DNA of 64,000 bases from Siphonodentalium dalli (taxonomy: Eukaryota; Mollusca; Scaphopoda; Gadilida; Siphonodentaliidae): assembly GCA_032622095.1 (NCBI GenBank), contig CP136063.1:64493897-64557896 (forward strand), read 5' to 3'. Made by a program: the position numbers and the translations under genes. Below, piece after piece: positions 9,300 through 20,026 of this stretch. A model generated the notes under the pieces. The model was given only the letters and a program-made list of their open reading frames with translations. It ran no database searches and was not told the origin of the DNA. Within the stretch, counting starts at the first letter, position 1. Each line of letters opens with the position of its first letter.

Positions 9300-9618
9300 T
9301 ATTAATATATACATGTATTTATTAAGTAAACAGAGCTGCATATTGCCCTTATCAAGAACACAAAATTTGTGTAATGTTGTACCTTAAGTTTGGAAAGTAC
9401 GGTTTAAGTCGCATTTGAACCAAAGAACTATATTGCGAAAGGGTGTGATTCGGTGCTCCGATTATTTTATCAACACATAAGTCTAAATGCGCATGGATGA
9501 CAACATGCATGGCAAGTCAAACAAGAGTTGCAATTTGCTGCCATTTTGCTGAGTAGTATGTGATAATAGTCAATACTACCGTTCTAATTCTCCATTCTGT
9601 CAATCAAGTATTTATTAA
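9300..9618. other. Non-pol segment between protease and RT of gypsy B
   Basis: About 300 bp without pol coding lie where pol should continue. The 11-bp word GTATTTATTAA is found at both sides, 9315-9325 and 9608-9618, which could be a target duplication around a 293-bp insert (9326-9618). No inverted ends or ORF were seen inside, so its nature is unclear. Confidence 0.4.
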
Positions 9619-10430
9619 ATGCACAGAAAATTTGACATTGTTGGTAAAGATGGTAAATTTGGTCGTACAGATCTTGTAAAACATGAGATCGATACTGGTA
9701 GTCACAAACCCATTAAGATCCCTCCCAGAAGGGTTCCATATGCTCAGAGACAGATAGTTGAAGATGGGGTTCAGAAAATGTTAGATAATGATGTAATTGA
9801 AAAAGTTCTAGTCCTTGGTCGGCGCCATTGTTGTTGGTTAAGAAAAAAGATGGTTCTTGGAGGTTTTGTGTTGATTATTGACAATTAAACTCTATAACAG
9901 AGAAAGATGCATATCCTCTTCCACGAATAGATGAATCTTTAGATGCATTAAGTGGTGCACACTGGTTTTGTACTTTGGATATGGTTTCTGGATATTGGCA
10001 ATGTGAAATGAGTGAGAAAGATAAAAACAAAACAGCTTTTTCTTCTCATCTTGGTTTGCATCATTTTAAAGTTATCCCATTTGAAATTTCAAATGCTCCA
10101 AGTTGTTATGAAAGGCTTATGGAACTTGTTTTGAATGGCTTGCGATTCGAACGATGTTTATGCTACCTTGATGACATCATAGTCTTCGGCAATAGTTTTG
10201 AGAAAACACTGGAAAATCTCGTCCTTGTGTTTGATAGGATTCGAGCTGCAAATCTTACTCTTAAACCCTCAAAGTGTTCTTTGTTTCAAAATCATGTCAA
10301 CTTCCTTGGTCATGTGGTTTCCAAAGATGGGATAAGTTGTGATCCGAAGAAAGTGGATAGTGTAGTGAATTGGGTCGAGCCTGAGAATGTCAGACGTTCG
10401 CAGTTTCTTAGGGTTGGCTGGTTATTATAG
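9619..10430 (+). pseudogene. pol: Reverse transcriptase of gypsy B
   Basis: The first frame (9619-9888) has the pre-RT block 'KHEIDTGSHKPIKIPPRRVP' and fingers 'VEDGVQKMLDNDVIEK'. After a frameshift near 9850-9890, the second (open to 10430) carries 'YPLPRIDESLDALSG', 'LDMVSGYWQCEM' with the first catalytic Asp, 'KTAF', and 'YLDDIIVFGN' with the catalytic Asp pair near 10168. The third frame starts at 10387 after another shift. All canonical palm residues survive. One change is 'VIPFEISNAPS' where the family usually has 'MPFGLxNAPA'. The reading order is collinear with RNase H downstream. Confidence 0.88.
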
Positions 10431-11508
10431 GCGTTTCATTCAGGATTTTTCTACTGTTGCAAGTCCATTGACTAATCTCACAAAGAAAGACCACAAGTTT
10501 AAATGGTCTGAATCATGTCAGCATGCTTTTGATAGTTTGAAAATAGCATTGACTTCTGCTCCTATTTTGTCATATCCCGATCATGAATCTGAATACTGAT
10601 GCTAGTTTAACAGGAATTGGTGCTGTTTTGTCACAAGTCCAGGATGGGCAGGAAAGAGTTGTTGCCTACGCTAGTCATACTCTCTATAAACAACAAATTC
10701 GGTATTGTACTACCTACCGTGAATTATTGGCTGTAGTGATATTTGTTAAACAGTTTAGACACTATTTGTTGGGAAGACATTTTGTAATACGAACAGATCA
10801 TGCTTCGTTAAAGTGGTTGAAACTTTTTAAAAATGCAGAAGGTATTTTGGCCAGATGGTTGACTGTGTTAGAAAGTTATGACTTCACCATCCAACATCGA
10901 GCTGGTAAATTGCATTCTAATGCTGATGGTTTGTCCAGGCGTCCATCTAATTATTGTAAGTGTATGTCATGTCCATCTTGTCATGCCGAAGGAATAATTG
11001 AGTCATGTGATAACAAATTGGTTGGATCTTGTCAAACAGTTGAGTCTGGTAAAGACAAAGTGTTTACACCATGTCATGCCAATGACTCACGTCAGTCTCA
11101 AGTTGGTTCTGATGTTGCATCTTGTGATATAACACCTTCAGTAGAACAGACTAGTGATTCAGTATGTGTTGCCGCCATATCTAGTCACGATCAAATGAAT
11201 ATTGAGAGTAACTGGTTGCAAGGTTGGAATCATGATGAGTTGTTGGAATTTCAAACAAAAGACAATTGTAAAAAAACTGTATTATCATGGAAAATAAAGT
11301 TCTTGGAAAAACCATCAAGGGAATGTTTACTTGATGCAACTCCTGGAGTTAAAACTCTTACAGGGTTGTGGGATTTATTGCATGTTCATCAAGGTCTGTT
11401 GTATTATTGCTGGAAGGATAGTGGTCTAGGGAAAGTTGATAGATTGTTATTAGTAGCACCAAGTAAAATTCGTTCTGTGTTATTTGATGAGTTACATGTC
11501 AAACGAAC
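10387..11508 (+). pseudogene. pol: RNase H and integrase N-terminus of gypsy B
   Basis: Two frames with a shift near 10583-10599. The first carries the connection region ('FLGLAGYYRRFIQDFSTVA', 'HAFDSLKIALTSAP'). The second has RNase H: 'LNTDASLTGIGAVL' (Asp), 'TTYRELLAVVIF' (Glu), 'RTDHASLKWL' (Asp), 'HSNADGLSRRP'. A linker of about 200 residues leads to 'DELHVKRTG', which is the start of the integrase HHCC finger. At that point the MITE at 11509 cuts the coding sequence. The frame continues artificially into the MITE up to 11785. Confidence 0.85.
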
Positions 11509-12675
11509 AGGAGATATTGGTCGACCCCTGCACCCCACAGGACTTAACTTCACCCCACTAATTTTCTTCATTAAGGTCTCCTCTAATTATTTTCATAACA
11601 ATAACGCCCATCCTAAGAAAGTAAAGGAATGTAGGCGTGTTTTCAAATTTCGGTCGCCGTTTTGGCCGCCATCTTCGATTTGGAAAACAATTTCTTGCAT
11701 GAGATGTAAGGTAATTACTTCACCTCAGTATTTCCAACTCAACTGTACGCATGGATGGAGTTGTCTCGACAATAATGCCCAATGATGTGAATATGAGGGA
11801 ATTTCGGTAATTTTTCAAAATCTGTCCGCCATTGTGGGCGCCATTTTGGATTTGGGGGACTTTTATTTGGATATGGTACAATGAAAGTTCTTCGCCTAAG
11901 TGTTCCCAACTTACAATAGTAAGCAGGTGTGGAGTTGTCATAACAATAATGCTCACTGATTTTAAAATCATCGATTTCTTTTTTTCTGGTGGCCATTTTG
12001 GCCGCCATCTTGGATTTGGGTAAATATTCCTCAACTCAGGTATAAGATGAATCCTAGCTCGAGTATCTCCTGCAAATATATATGCATGGGTGTTATAATA
12101 GCAATAACATTCATTGATTCGAAACATAACATCCCGTTATTAACGGAGATTCGGCTTTGACCTATGATACCGGCATTTGGGAAAACGTGATATCGGACAA
12201 AAATATCCCGCAATGAATGCATATTATGGTCCCCATGTGTTCGCCAATGACTCCTCTATATGATAAATGTATAACATGACGCAAAAATTCTAACATTTTC
12301 CCACAGAGACAAACGAAAGGTGGTAACATGTCAGAAAAGTAGCATATTTTCACATTTCGGCGGCCATTTTGGCCGCCATATTGGATTCTGGTGTCGGATT
12401 TTTGGCTAATTTGTAAGGGTTGTATATTAGCATAACGCATCGAGCGGAAAACAAGACCACATTTGCTATCATCTTTACTATAATGGCGATCAAAGAAACC
12501 TGGTGCATTTAAAAAAAATGGCTGCCATGATGGACGCCATCTTGTCTGGAGTCTCTGCGGCCACTTTTTTTTCTTGTTAACAAGTGAAAAAAATTAGAGG
12601 AGACCTTAAGGAAGAAAATTAGTGGGGTGAAGTTAAGTCCTGGGGGGTGCAGAGGTCGACCAATATCTCCTGGAC
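11509..12675. mobile_element. Foldback MITE (family 1, copy 1) inserted in integrase
   Basis: The two ends are inverted copies of about 80 bp: 'aggagatattggtcgacc' at 11509 and its complement 'ggtcgaccaatatctcct' at 12654-12671, followed inward by the same words ('gacttaacttcacccc', 'ctaattttctt'). No ORF. The right end carries 'ctggactata'; the left end lacks the matching 'tatagtcc', apparently lost between two 'cagga' words. Related copy at 44599-45295. The interior is rich in 'atggcggccat' words. It interrupts pol exactly inside the integrase zinc finger. Confidence 0.85.
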
Positions 12676-13686
12676 TATATGGGAAGGGATAGAACTATTG
12701 ATTCGATTAGAAAACGTGTCTTTTGGCCCGGTATGTCATCTGATATTAGACGTTGGTATCAGGAATGTGTCAAGTGTGCTCAAGCTAAAGCAGGTATCGG
12801 TCGTGGCAAATCTCAGTTATTTCAATCAGTAACTGGAGCTCCACTGGACCGTATAGCAATAGACATAGTTGGTAGACTTCCAACATCGGAAGCAGGGAAT
12901 GAATATATCATTGTAGTAAGTGACTATTTTTCAAAGTTTGTGGAAGCATATGCTACAAAAGATCACACTGCTCTAACAGTTTCTGATAAATTGGTTCCTG
13001 AATTTTTCTGTAGATATGGTGTTCCTAGACAAATCCATACAGATCAAGGTCGAGAATTTGAGTCCGAGTTATTTTCCAAACTCTGTGCAAAGCTAGGGAT
13101 TCAAAAAACTAGGACAACACCTTATCGGCCACAATCTGATGGTTTGGTTGAAAGATACAATCGTACATTACAAATTACGTTGAATATATATGCAAATGAA
13201 CATTTGGGATGAAAATTTACCTTATGTTCTAATGGCTTACAGATCTACGGTTCATGACAGTACAGGTTGTTCACCAAATCACATATGTTTGGTCATGAAA
13301 TTTCTGCCCCTGTTGATCTTATTCTTGGTAAAATTCCAGGTAGTATGGACCCATTGTGTACAGTTGAATATGTTCAATGGCTTGAAAAAACACTTACTGA
13401 TACATATGATTTTGTCAACCAAAATTTGGGTAAGGCTGCTTCTAAGCAAAAGAAATATTATGACACAGGTTGTAAACCAAGGGTATTTGCGGAAGAGTCA
13501 TTTGTTTGGCGGTGGTATCCCCCAAAAGCTAAACTCAAACTTGGCATGGGGTGGATAGGTCCTTACAAAGTTATTAAGAAATTTGGTCCCGTTTTGTATC
13601 AACTTAAAAAAAATAGCAAGTCAAATTCAGTGGTCATTCATGTGGATCATTTGAAACCCTATTATGGAATTAATAATAATGTATAG
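12676..13686 (+). pseudogene. pol: Integrase of gypsy B, catalytic core and GPY module
   Basis: Coding resumes after the MITE with 'MGRDRTIDSIRKRVFWPGM' and the CxxC of the zinc finger ('CVKCAQ'). The core has Asp in 'AIDIVGRLP', Asp in 'HTDQGREFES' and Glu in 'DGLVERYNRTL' (DD35E). Frameshifts near 13190-13212 and 13260-13290 divide the C-terminal part, which has 'VWRWYPPKAKLKLG', 'GWIGPYKVIKKFGP' (GPY/F module) and 'HVDHLKPYYG'. The C-terminal end is interrupted by the LINE tail at about 13687. It would insert the cDNA into the host chromosome. The zinc finger is split by the MITE, so the copy is dead. Confidence 0.9.
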
Positions 13687-13877
13687 CATTTTTAAAGCGC
13701 CTTATCCCATGAGGCCCAAAGCGCTCAATGATACAACAGATGACCGAGCTCCAGCACATTTAAACACATATACGCATGTACACACACACAATAACTACAA
13801 TGAAATAAATCAAACAATTCATATACAAATCAGGATGAAGGCTGTGTATTGTATAAAACAATGCAGGAAATGTGTGC

Positions 13878-16733
13878 TCAGCTTTGGTCGTCGTCGTTGC
13901 CATAGTGAAGTTTAAACAGATACGTTTTGAGTTCTGTTTTGAAAGAGTCCAAAGTAGCAAAATTCCTAAGTGTAAGCGGGAGTGAATTCCAAAGGTTTGG
14001 GCCGTAGCATTCAAAAGATCGACGACCATAATTAACAAGGTCACGTTTGGGGACAGCAAGTAATATTTTATCAGCTGACCTTAAGCCTGGTTTACCAGGT
14101 ACATAGCATGAAAGAAGAGATTCGATATATACAGGGAGGGGCGAGAGACAGTCAAATTTCTTACAACATAAGACAGCAATTTTATAGTCAATGCGGGCTT
14201 GAATTGGTAGCCAGTGCAGTTCTTTGAACATTGGTGTCAGGTCAGAAAATTTAGGCTTCTTAAGAATCACACGAGCAGCAATGTTCATCATACGTTGAAG
14301 TTTATCAATTTCTGTCTTTGGTAAGCCAGCCAGAAGTGGGTTACAGTAGTCAATCTTGGAAAGAACAAATGACGAAACAAGAGTTTTAGCAGCATCGGTG
14401 GTTATGAATGGCCTGATGTGAGAAATTCTCCTTATATCCAGAAATAGACTTCTGCATAAATTGTTTATGTACACTTCCATTGACAGAGTACTGTCCAGGT
14501 GAATGCCCAGATATCTGGCACACGACGATGGCTTTATGTCGGAATCACCTATACGAATGCAGTCCAAAGGGGTGTTCTTAATTCTGTGATCAGTTCCAAA
14601 TAACATTATCTCGGTTTTGTCATCATTTAAACACAGTTGGTTTGCGCCCATCCAGTTCTTCACTGCCGTTATACATTGCTGCATTTCTGAGATATTGTTT
14701 GCGAACTCTGATGGTGAGCTGGGCGTATAAATCAGTGTATCGTCTGCGTACATGTGGTATTGTAGATTTCTCTGTGTGATGATTTGCCCCAATGGCTTAG
14801 TGTACATGAGATAGAGCACGGGCCCAAGGACTGATCCCTGGGGGACACCAAAGGATAGTTCATATGGTTTGGAACAGAATTCTCCACAGTGAACAGTCTG
14901 GATTCTGCCTGATAGATATGACTTGAACCATTGGAGAACTTTCCCTGAAATTCCGAATGTTTTGTTAAGGCGTGAAATTATGATGTTGTGATCCAAAGTA
15001 TCGAAGGCAGCAGAGAGGTCGAGAAATGAGGCTATAATGACATTGTGGTCATCTGCTGCACAAAGCAAGTCGTTGGTGACGCGGACAAGTGCAGTTTCCG
15101 CACTGTGGTGTCGTCGATAAGCTGATTGGAAAGGTTCATTCATGTCATTGTCCTCCAGATGTTGTCTGAGTTGATAGAGTACCACGCGCTCAAGAAGCTT
15201 GGATATAAAAGGAAGGTTAGAAACAGGTCTATAGTTCTTGAGATTGTTCCTATCCATGTTTGGCTTTTTCAGCAATGGTTTAACCACAGCTTGTTTGAAG
15301 CAAGTGGGAACTATACCGTCTTCCAGGGATGTATTCACTATCCTCGTAAGAAAAGTTACTAGTTGGTCGTTATGCTGTTTAAGAATGAGTGATGGTACAG
15401 GATCCAGAGAACACGATTTTGATGGCATTGACATGAGAACACGTTTGACCGTCTCTGTTGTAACACATTCAAACTTAACAAATTTGGTTCCGGTGAATTC
15501 CTCAAACTCAGCTTCTCCTGCAGACACTTGTTGTATATTCGCACGAATTTTGGTAACTTTGTCTTGGAAAAATGTGGCAAATGTTTCTGGGAGTGTATCC
15601 ATGGGAATGTCACTAGGTAGAGTAGAACATTTACCTTTGCCCAGCATAGTGTTGGTAATGTTGAACAGTTTCTTGGTTGATTTGCAATTTGCTAATTGTT
15701 CACTATAAAAGTCAGATCTCGCATGCTTTATCAACTCGCTTACACATGTATTCATTTCCTTGAAAATTTCGCGGTGAACAGTTAATTTAGATTTTCTCCA
15801 CATGCGCTCCACCTTTCTGCGTTCTCGTTTCTTATTCAAAATTTGGGAAGTTAGCCATGGTGCAGATGTCCTGTTGGTAATCTCGCGTGTCATCGTGGGT
15901 GCATGCTTATTAAGAATAGAAGACAGCTGGTCATTGTAATAAACTGCCAAGTCGTTGCAGGAGTTAAAGTTTGTGGAAGATAGGAATGCTTCACGGATCT
16001 CCGATGAGAATTTACTTAACACGATGCTTTTGAGATTCCTTGAAGTGACTTTACGTTTGAGTGCAACAGGTTTCACATTCCGGAAAGAAAATTCAATCAG
16101 GAAGTGGTCAGAAACGGCTTTATCAGAGACCTGGAGACTGTTAATTTTCATGGTGTTTTCTTTTATAATCACCCAGTCAAGTGTGTGTAGTGAACGATGA
16201 GTCGGTGACGTTATGATCTGTGTGAAGCCAAATTTATCCATGAGTTCTCTTACACAATTTACATTGCTGTCAGATATTGATTCAAAATGTAGATTAATGT
16301 CACCTAGGATGAATGAATGTCCATCTGTTAAACTATATGCCGTGAGTAAGGCTTTGAAATCTTTGACGAATTTCGGAGTTTTTAGCTTGTTCTTTTTACT
16401 CGGTGGAGGTCTGTAAATACACACGAATGTTATGGGTCGAGAAGGTGTTCTAATAATAAATTCAGCAGCCTCGAATGTTGAATACTGTGTGATAACTTTC
16501 CAATTGACAGCAAAGTCTGATTTGTGTAACAAACCGATGCCCCCGCCAGTGCCCTTTCTTGGTGATGATATCATGTTATAGCCTACAGGTGTTGCTTGGC
16601 TAATCAGTGCTTCATCCCCAGCAGGCATCAGCCAGGTTTCAGTTATGAAGAAGAAGTCACTTTTGCTATCAGCCACAAGATCGTTGATGGTGTGGACCTT
16701 GTTCCTGATAGATCGGGCATTTAAGAGGTTAAT
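13878..16733 (-). CDS. LINE ORF2: APE endonuclease plus reverse transcriptase
   Basis: The frame is open for more than 930 codons. The position listed as Met (16676) is a GTG codon, and the frame is open further to about 16733 ('LLNARSIRNKVHTINDL'), the usual start of the EN domain. Endonuclease motifs: 'FFFITETWL', 'GGGIGLLHKSD', 'FVCIYRPPPS', 'FILGDINLHFES', 'TLDWVI', 'VSDHFLIEF'. RT motifs: 'KNYRPVSNLPFISKLLERV', 'FQSAYRRHHSAETAL', 'SFLDLSAAFDTLDH', 'GVPQGSVLGPVLY', 'YHMYADDTLIY'. The C-terminal part ends with 'FECYGPNLWNSLP'. This resembles the CR1/L2/Jockey superclade. It would nick target DNA and prime RT from the nick. It is intact over its length, so this is a relatively young copy. 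Confidence 0.93.
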   Translation of the reverse strand: MNLLNARSIRNKVHTINDLVADSKSDFFFITETWLMPAGDEALISQATPVGYNMISSPRKGTGGGIGLLHKSDFAVNWKVITQYSTFEAAEFIIRTPSRPITFVCIYRPPPSKKNKLKTPKFVKDFKALLTAYSLTDGHSFILGDINLHFESISDSNVNCVRELMDKFGFTQIITSPTHRSLHTLDWVIIKENTMKINSLQVSDKAVSDHFLIEFSFRNVKPVALKRKVTSRNLKSIVLSKFSSEIREAFLSSTNFNSCNDLAVYYNDQLSSILNKHAPTMTREITNRTSAPWLTSQILNKKRERRKVERMWRKSKLTVHREIFKEMNTCVSELIKHARSDFYSEQLANCKSTKKLFNITNTMLGKGKCSTLPSDIPMDTLPETFATFFQDKVTKIRANIQQVSAGEAEFEEFTGTKFVKFECVTTETVKRVLMSMPSKSCSLDPVPSLILKQHNDQLVTFLTRIVNTSLEDGIVPTCFKQAVVKPLLKKPNMDRNNLKNYRPVSNLPFISKLLERVVLYQLRQHLEDNDMNEPFQSAYRRHHSAETALVRVTNDLLCAADDHNVIIASFLDLSAAFDTLDHNIIISRLNKTFGISGKVLQWFKSYLSGRIQTVHCGEFCSKPYELSFGVPQGSVLGPVLYLMYTKPLGQIITQRNLQYHMYADDTLIYTPSSPSEFANNISEMQQCITAVKNWMGANQLCLNDDKTEIMLFGTDHRIKNTPLDCIRIGDSDIKPSSCARYLGIHLDSTLSMEVYINNLCRSLFLDIRRISHIRPFITTDAAKTLVSSFVLSKIDYCNPLLAGLPKTEIDKLQRMMNIAARVILKKPKFSDLTPMFKELHWLPIQARIDYKIAVLCCKKFDCLSPLPVYIESLLSCYVPGKPGLRSADKILLAVPKRDLVNYGRRSFECYGPNLWNSLPLTLRNFATLDSFKTELKTYLFKLHYGNDDDQS

Positions 16734-17220
16734 TAATAACTATAGGATCCTCTTGGAGATGTGGTGTAGCTATTTCAACAAGAGTACTGTTGGTGTGTTT
16801 TGGTGATTTAGCACAATGATGATGTTGGATAGCACTTCGAACATGTTCTGTATTCCATGGAATATTGTATGTCCTTGATGAGTCAAAAGTAGGGTGACAG
16901 AATTTTGGATCCAGGATACGGTGTTTCTTCATCACCTTGAACAAGGAGGCTCTAGGCCGGTGTTGGTTGTGATTTGTTGTCTTGTTGATGGTGTGAAGTT
17001 CCTCAGACGTGTACACAATGAAGCCCATGTTGGTAGTTGGCAGACAGGAAAGGTGTTTACAAAAACCAATTAGAGGTGTGAAATCAGAAGTGCTTGGTAA
17101 CACTATACTAATCTGGAGTAGTAGGCCCTTTGTCTTTGGTGTAATCCCGTAATGGGTTGTGTAATCCAAGCTTGATGTCAGAACAAAGCTCAGGATGAGA
17201 AATTGGAAAAACATCAACAT
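16729..17220 (-). CDS. Unrecognised ORF upstream of LINE ORF2
   Basis: A 163-codon frame on the LINE strand overlaps the start of ORF2 by a few bases. It begins with a hydrophobic stretch ('MLMFFQFLILSFVL') and has no visible RNA-binding knuckle or coiled coil. It may be a remnant of ORF1 or simply the 5' part of the LINE. I do not recognise it. Confidence 0.35.
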   Translation of the reverse strand: MLMFFQFLILSFVLTSSLDYTTHYGITPKTKGLLLQISIVLPSTSDFTPLIGFCKHLSCLPTTNMGFIVYTSEELHTINKTTNHNQHRPRASLFKVMKKHRILDPKFCHPTFDSSRTYNIPWNTEHVRSAIQHHHCAKSPKHTNSTLVEIATPHLQEDPIVIN

Positions 17221-17230
17221 ATTCCAACAG

Positions 17231-17819
17231 AAAACCTCACAAAGTCAGAAAAATATGATAAATTTCTGCACAAAAATCACAAGGTCTGAAGCAGCACATT
17301 TAACACATTTAGCAAGCCAAATGTTACAAAAATATTCCAATGAACAATAGTAGAAAACAATCGAATAGCAGGAGCTCGGAAAAGTGTGACCACACTGGGT
17401 GGCAATATAAACAACAGCAATTACACCCCTATTGGTTGGGTAATTGAACCAACCATAGCATCTGAGCAAGTTGACGAAGTTGAGTCTCTTCGTCAAAATA
17501 TTGACATTCAAAAGTCTGATTCTAAAGACAGTGATCAAAATGAAGGCGAATTCAGTTCCCCTTCACAAGAAGAACCAACAACTGACGGCAAGCTTTTTAT
17601 TGGTCAATATCACCAGAGGTATGGTGGTTATTAAATCATTTTCTGTACTTGGCTTAATCAATATAATCCAACTAATCGTGTAGATACAGCTTATTTTCTT
17701 AATGAAGTACCTTGTACATATTATTGTTAATGAGGGGACACACAACCATAAATATACATGTATACACCACTACACGCACACATAGTCACATTGGTGTCAG
17801 CCACTAAGGTGGAAAATTT
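17231..17819 (+). other. Gypsy B segment between LINE and 3' ORF
   Basis: Bases 17386-17634 are an 82-codon frame (MTTLGGNINNSNYTPIGW...), acidic and Ser/Gln-rich, which reads like the C-terminal end of gypsy pol after the LINE insertion; the assignment is uncertain. The rest (17635-17819) is non-coding and contains 'cattggtgtcagccac'. No second LTR or other gene is visible. Confidence 0.4.
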
Positions 17820-18446
17820 ATGAGACTGTTGCTAACGATTACCATCTTTATATCCACAGTGGACATATTGCAATTAACAGTGGAACAGGACGAGCTTGAT
17901 ATCCTGGACTGGGATCTGACAGGGACTGAGTTTCCGGATGGGGGGACAAGCTGTCCAGTAGCGGGCTGCGGTGACCATCACTTCAGAACGTTACCAGCGC
18001 TGAGACAACACTGGAAGCGATTTCATTTCCAGAGAACAGTGTTGTGGGGATGTCCGGTGGCCGGGTGTCGGGCATCCGACGTTAAGAAGACCGAAATCCG
18101 CCGCCACCTTGAAAGGATTCATAAAATGAATCCGTCGGTGGCGGCCGATGTAGCGAAAGGGACCACACGAAGGGTGGTTGAAAACAACAAGTATCGGAAC
18201 CCGGGTGATGTGAAATGCTACCGACCAAAGATCAGGACAGCCGAAAGGGACACTGCACAGGCCGCGAGGGCGAGTATGCCGACCGTGGTGGTGCAACAAA
18301 GCAGCAAGCATGATGCGAGAGATTGTCAGATCAGTTTTCCCCCGGGTGGATCTATCAGAAGACGACAGGCAAGCTTGTGGAATGTGAAGTTGGAGAGGAA
18401 GAAGGAAGATTTTCATGTTATCTATAGGGGACTTTATTTTCTATGA
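17820..18446 (+). CDS. Two-finger C2H2 accessory ORF of gypsy B
   Basis: A 208-codon frame lies between pol and the polypurine tract. Two similar zinc fingers are seen: 'CPVAGCGDHHFRTL' with 'HWKRFH', and 'CPVAGCRASDVKKTEI' with 'HLERIH', each C-x4-C...H-x4-H. A basic region follows ('RRRQASLWNVKLERKKE'). The first 20 residues are hydrophobic, but if the acceptor at 17858 is used they are not part of the protein. Codon use is more GC-rich than the neighbouring pol. The product probably binds nucleic acid; a role in transposition, silencing escape or RNA packaging cannot be told from sequence. Confidence 0.65.
   Translation: MRLLLTITIFISTVDILQLTVEQDELDILDWDLTGTEFPDGGTSCPVAGCGDHHFRTLPALRQHWKRFHFQRTVLWGCPVAGCRASDVKKTEIRRHLERIHKMNPSVAADVAKGTTRRVVENNKYRNPGDVKCYRPKIRTAERDTAQAARASMPTVVVQQSSKHDARDCQISFPPGGSIRRRQASLWNVKLERKKEDFHVIYRGLYFL
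17840..17859 (+). promoter_or_regulatory. 3' splice-site-like tract within 3' ORF of gypsy B
   Basis: The tract 'attaccatctttatatccacag' ends in AG at 17858-17859, shortly after the first ATG (17820). If used, the coding part of the third ORF would enter at 'TGGACATATTGC', in a spliced transcript. Confidence 0.4.
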
Positions 18447-18460
18447 GGACATAGCGTTCG

Positions 18461-18472
18461 AGAAGGGAGGAG
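18461..18472 (+). promoter_or_regulatory. Polypurine tract of gypsy B
   Basis: 'agaagggaggag' lies immediately before the TG that starts the right LTR at 18473, the normal position of the plus-strand primer. Confidence 0.7.
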
Positions 18473-20026
18473 TGTGGCGGGCGCAGCCGTTTCTGAACTG
18501 ATTTGTGTACCTATTTCCCAACGTGCGATTCTTGCTACTGTTAAGCAGCCATTTCAGAACTGATTTGTGTACCTAGTGACTTACCTGTGTGGTTTATTCC
18601 TGATCGGACATCTAAAATATGTTTCAGCAAATTAATGTATAAAATTCCAATTGCGTATTCGATCCATGACAATTATTATTTCGTATTTTCGATGTATTTT
18701 GCGGAGCTCCGAGAATCCGACATTTTGGTGTGTTCGCCTTCAAATTTCGTATCGGCTTCTCTGATTGGTTCAAAAAGTCAAGGCTTACCCAATCAGATCG
18801 TTTCGTTTATACTTGGTTATTTTTCATGGTTTGCCATTGGATTTAATCGATAAACAATTGATTTAGATCCAATCGCAACCCATGTTTTGGGTTTTCACTT
18901 GAGAGGTTAAAAGCCCTGTGCTTTCTTCTCTCGGTGTGCTTCCTTTCCAAACTCCACAAGAGTAGGTTGCATCATTAAGACCTCACCCAGTCGCTTGCAG
19001 TGCTAGAAATCATGGAACATGTTTCAATATTCAGTAAATACTCTATATTATTATTATTAAAGACCTAACCAGGTCGTTCTGTTGTTGACTCATGCCCATT
19101 TGCATATGGATAGGGCAGATTTCGTTTGAATTAAATTACACATTTTCATGAATACATAATATTTCATTCATAGTTGGTAGAATTTCAAAATGAGCGGGAA
19201 GTGACGTATTTGTCTATTTATAGAACTCGTGTGATGGAGTTCCGGTTGTAGTATTTATAGATTGTGACGTCATTTGGTATCTATTTTGAGATTCGAGACC
19301 AAGATGGAATATTTATAGAATGTGACGTTTATAGACTTGAGACCTAAGTTGGTGTATTAATAGATCGTGAAGTGTTTTGGCGTCTATTTTGAGACATAGT
19401 GTGCATAATTGTAGGTTGTGACATCATTTGCTATCTATTTTTGATACATTTAACACATTTTGACACTTATTTAATTGTTTATAGTTGGCTTTGAGCAGTA
19501 ATTACTCACATTGAGTTTGAATTCAGTTTCTAAGCTGTATAAAACCTAGTCTGATAGGTTTTTGCTTGGTGAGAATAAATACAGTAATTTTCTCTGAATA
19601 GTAATTAAGGAATTTATCCTGTGATCTTATATCTTATAAATTAGTGGATCTTAGTTATACTTTATAGAAATCAGTGATAAGATTTCTTTCATTTTTGGAA
19701 TATTTTTGGTTGAAATCTTTAATAAGATTTCTTTCATTATGAAATATTTCTAGTTTGTAATTTAGATAGAAATATTTAGTGAGATTAGATTAATTTGGAA
19801 ATATAACTTTTATAGAATATTTAAAGTGAAGTAGTATATTGTGTGTTCGAGTTTACATAACTGAAGTTTATAGTGATCATGGCCAAATGAGTTGAATATA
19901 CACATACATATATTATTAATAAGAATAAATCGTGTGTCCCCTATATTATGGTTTGTCTTATTTAAGAAAATCCCCGATTCGAACATATAATGCGTCACTG
20001 GCCAGTGTGGGACTGTTTCGGTTGCA
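18473..20026 (+). repeat. Right LTR of gypsy B (1554 bp)
   Basis: It starts TGTGGCGGGC after the polypurine tract and ends ...CGGTTGCA. From 18808 on it matches the left LTR (6554-7686). It contains the CRE-like array, 'cttataaattag' near 19630, and 'aataaa' words. The first 335 bases have no counterpart on the left and include the duplicated phrase 'aactgatttgtgtaccta' at about 18497 and 18557. Confidence 0.85.

Larger units (their letters stand above)
13687..17230 (-). mobile_element. CR1/L2-type LINE inserted in gypsy B (5' end approximate)
   Basis: A minus-strand non-LTR retrotransposon with endonuclease plus RT in one ORF and a short 3' UTR. Its 3' end (left side) has the clade-typical tail, read on the minus strand as 'gagcgctttgggcctc' then 'gggataaggcgctttaaaa'. 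The 5' limit is uncertain, between about 17220 and 17390. It sits just after the gypsy B integrase, and gypsy-like coding may resume at 17386. No clear target duplication was identified. Confidence 0.85.
6524..20026 (+). mobile_element. Ty3/gypsy retrotransposon B, with nested MITE and LINE
   Basis: Matching LTR sequence flanks a plus-strand gag, protease, RT, RNase H, integrase and 3' C2H2 ORF, with a primer binding site after the left LTR and a polypurine tract before the right LTR. The coding part is interrupted by a foldback MITE (11509-12675) and by a minus-strand LINE (about 13687-17230), and several frameshifts break gag and pol. The left LTR lacks about 330 bp of the 5' end of the right LTR; a 'tgtagcg' at 6524 may be its decayed start. 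No clear target-site duplication was found, perhaps because of that damage. Confidence 0.85.

Noticed and set aside
15126-15708. Plus-strand ORFs inside the LINE
   Set aside because: They are opposite the well-supported EN-RT frame on the minus strand.
17991-18416. 141-codon minus-strand ORF
   Set aside because: Antisense to the two-finger C2H2 ORF, whose zinc ligands are clearly in the plus strand.
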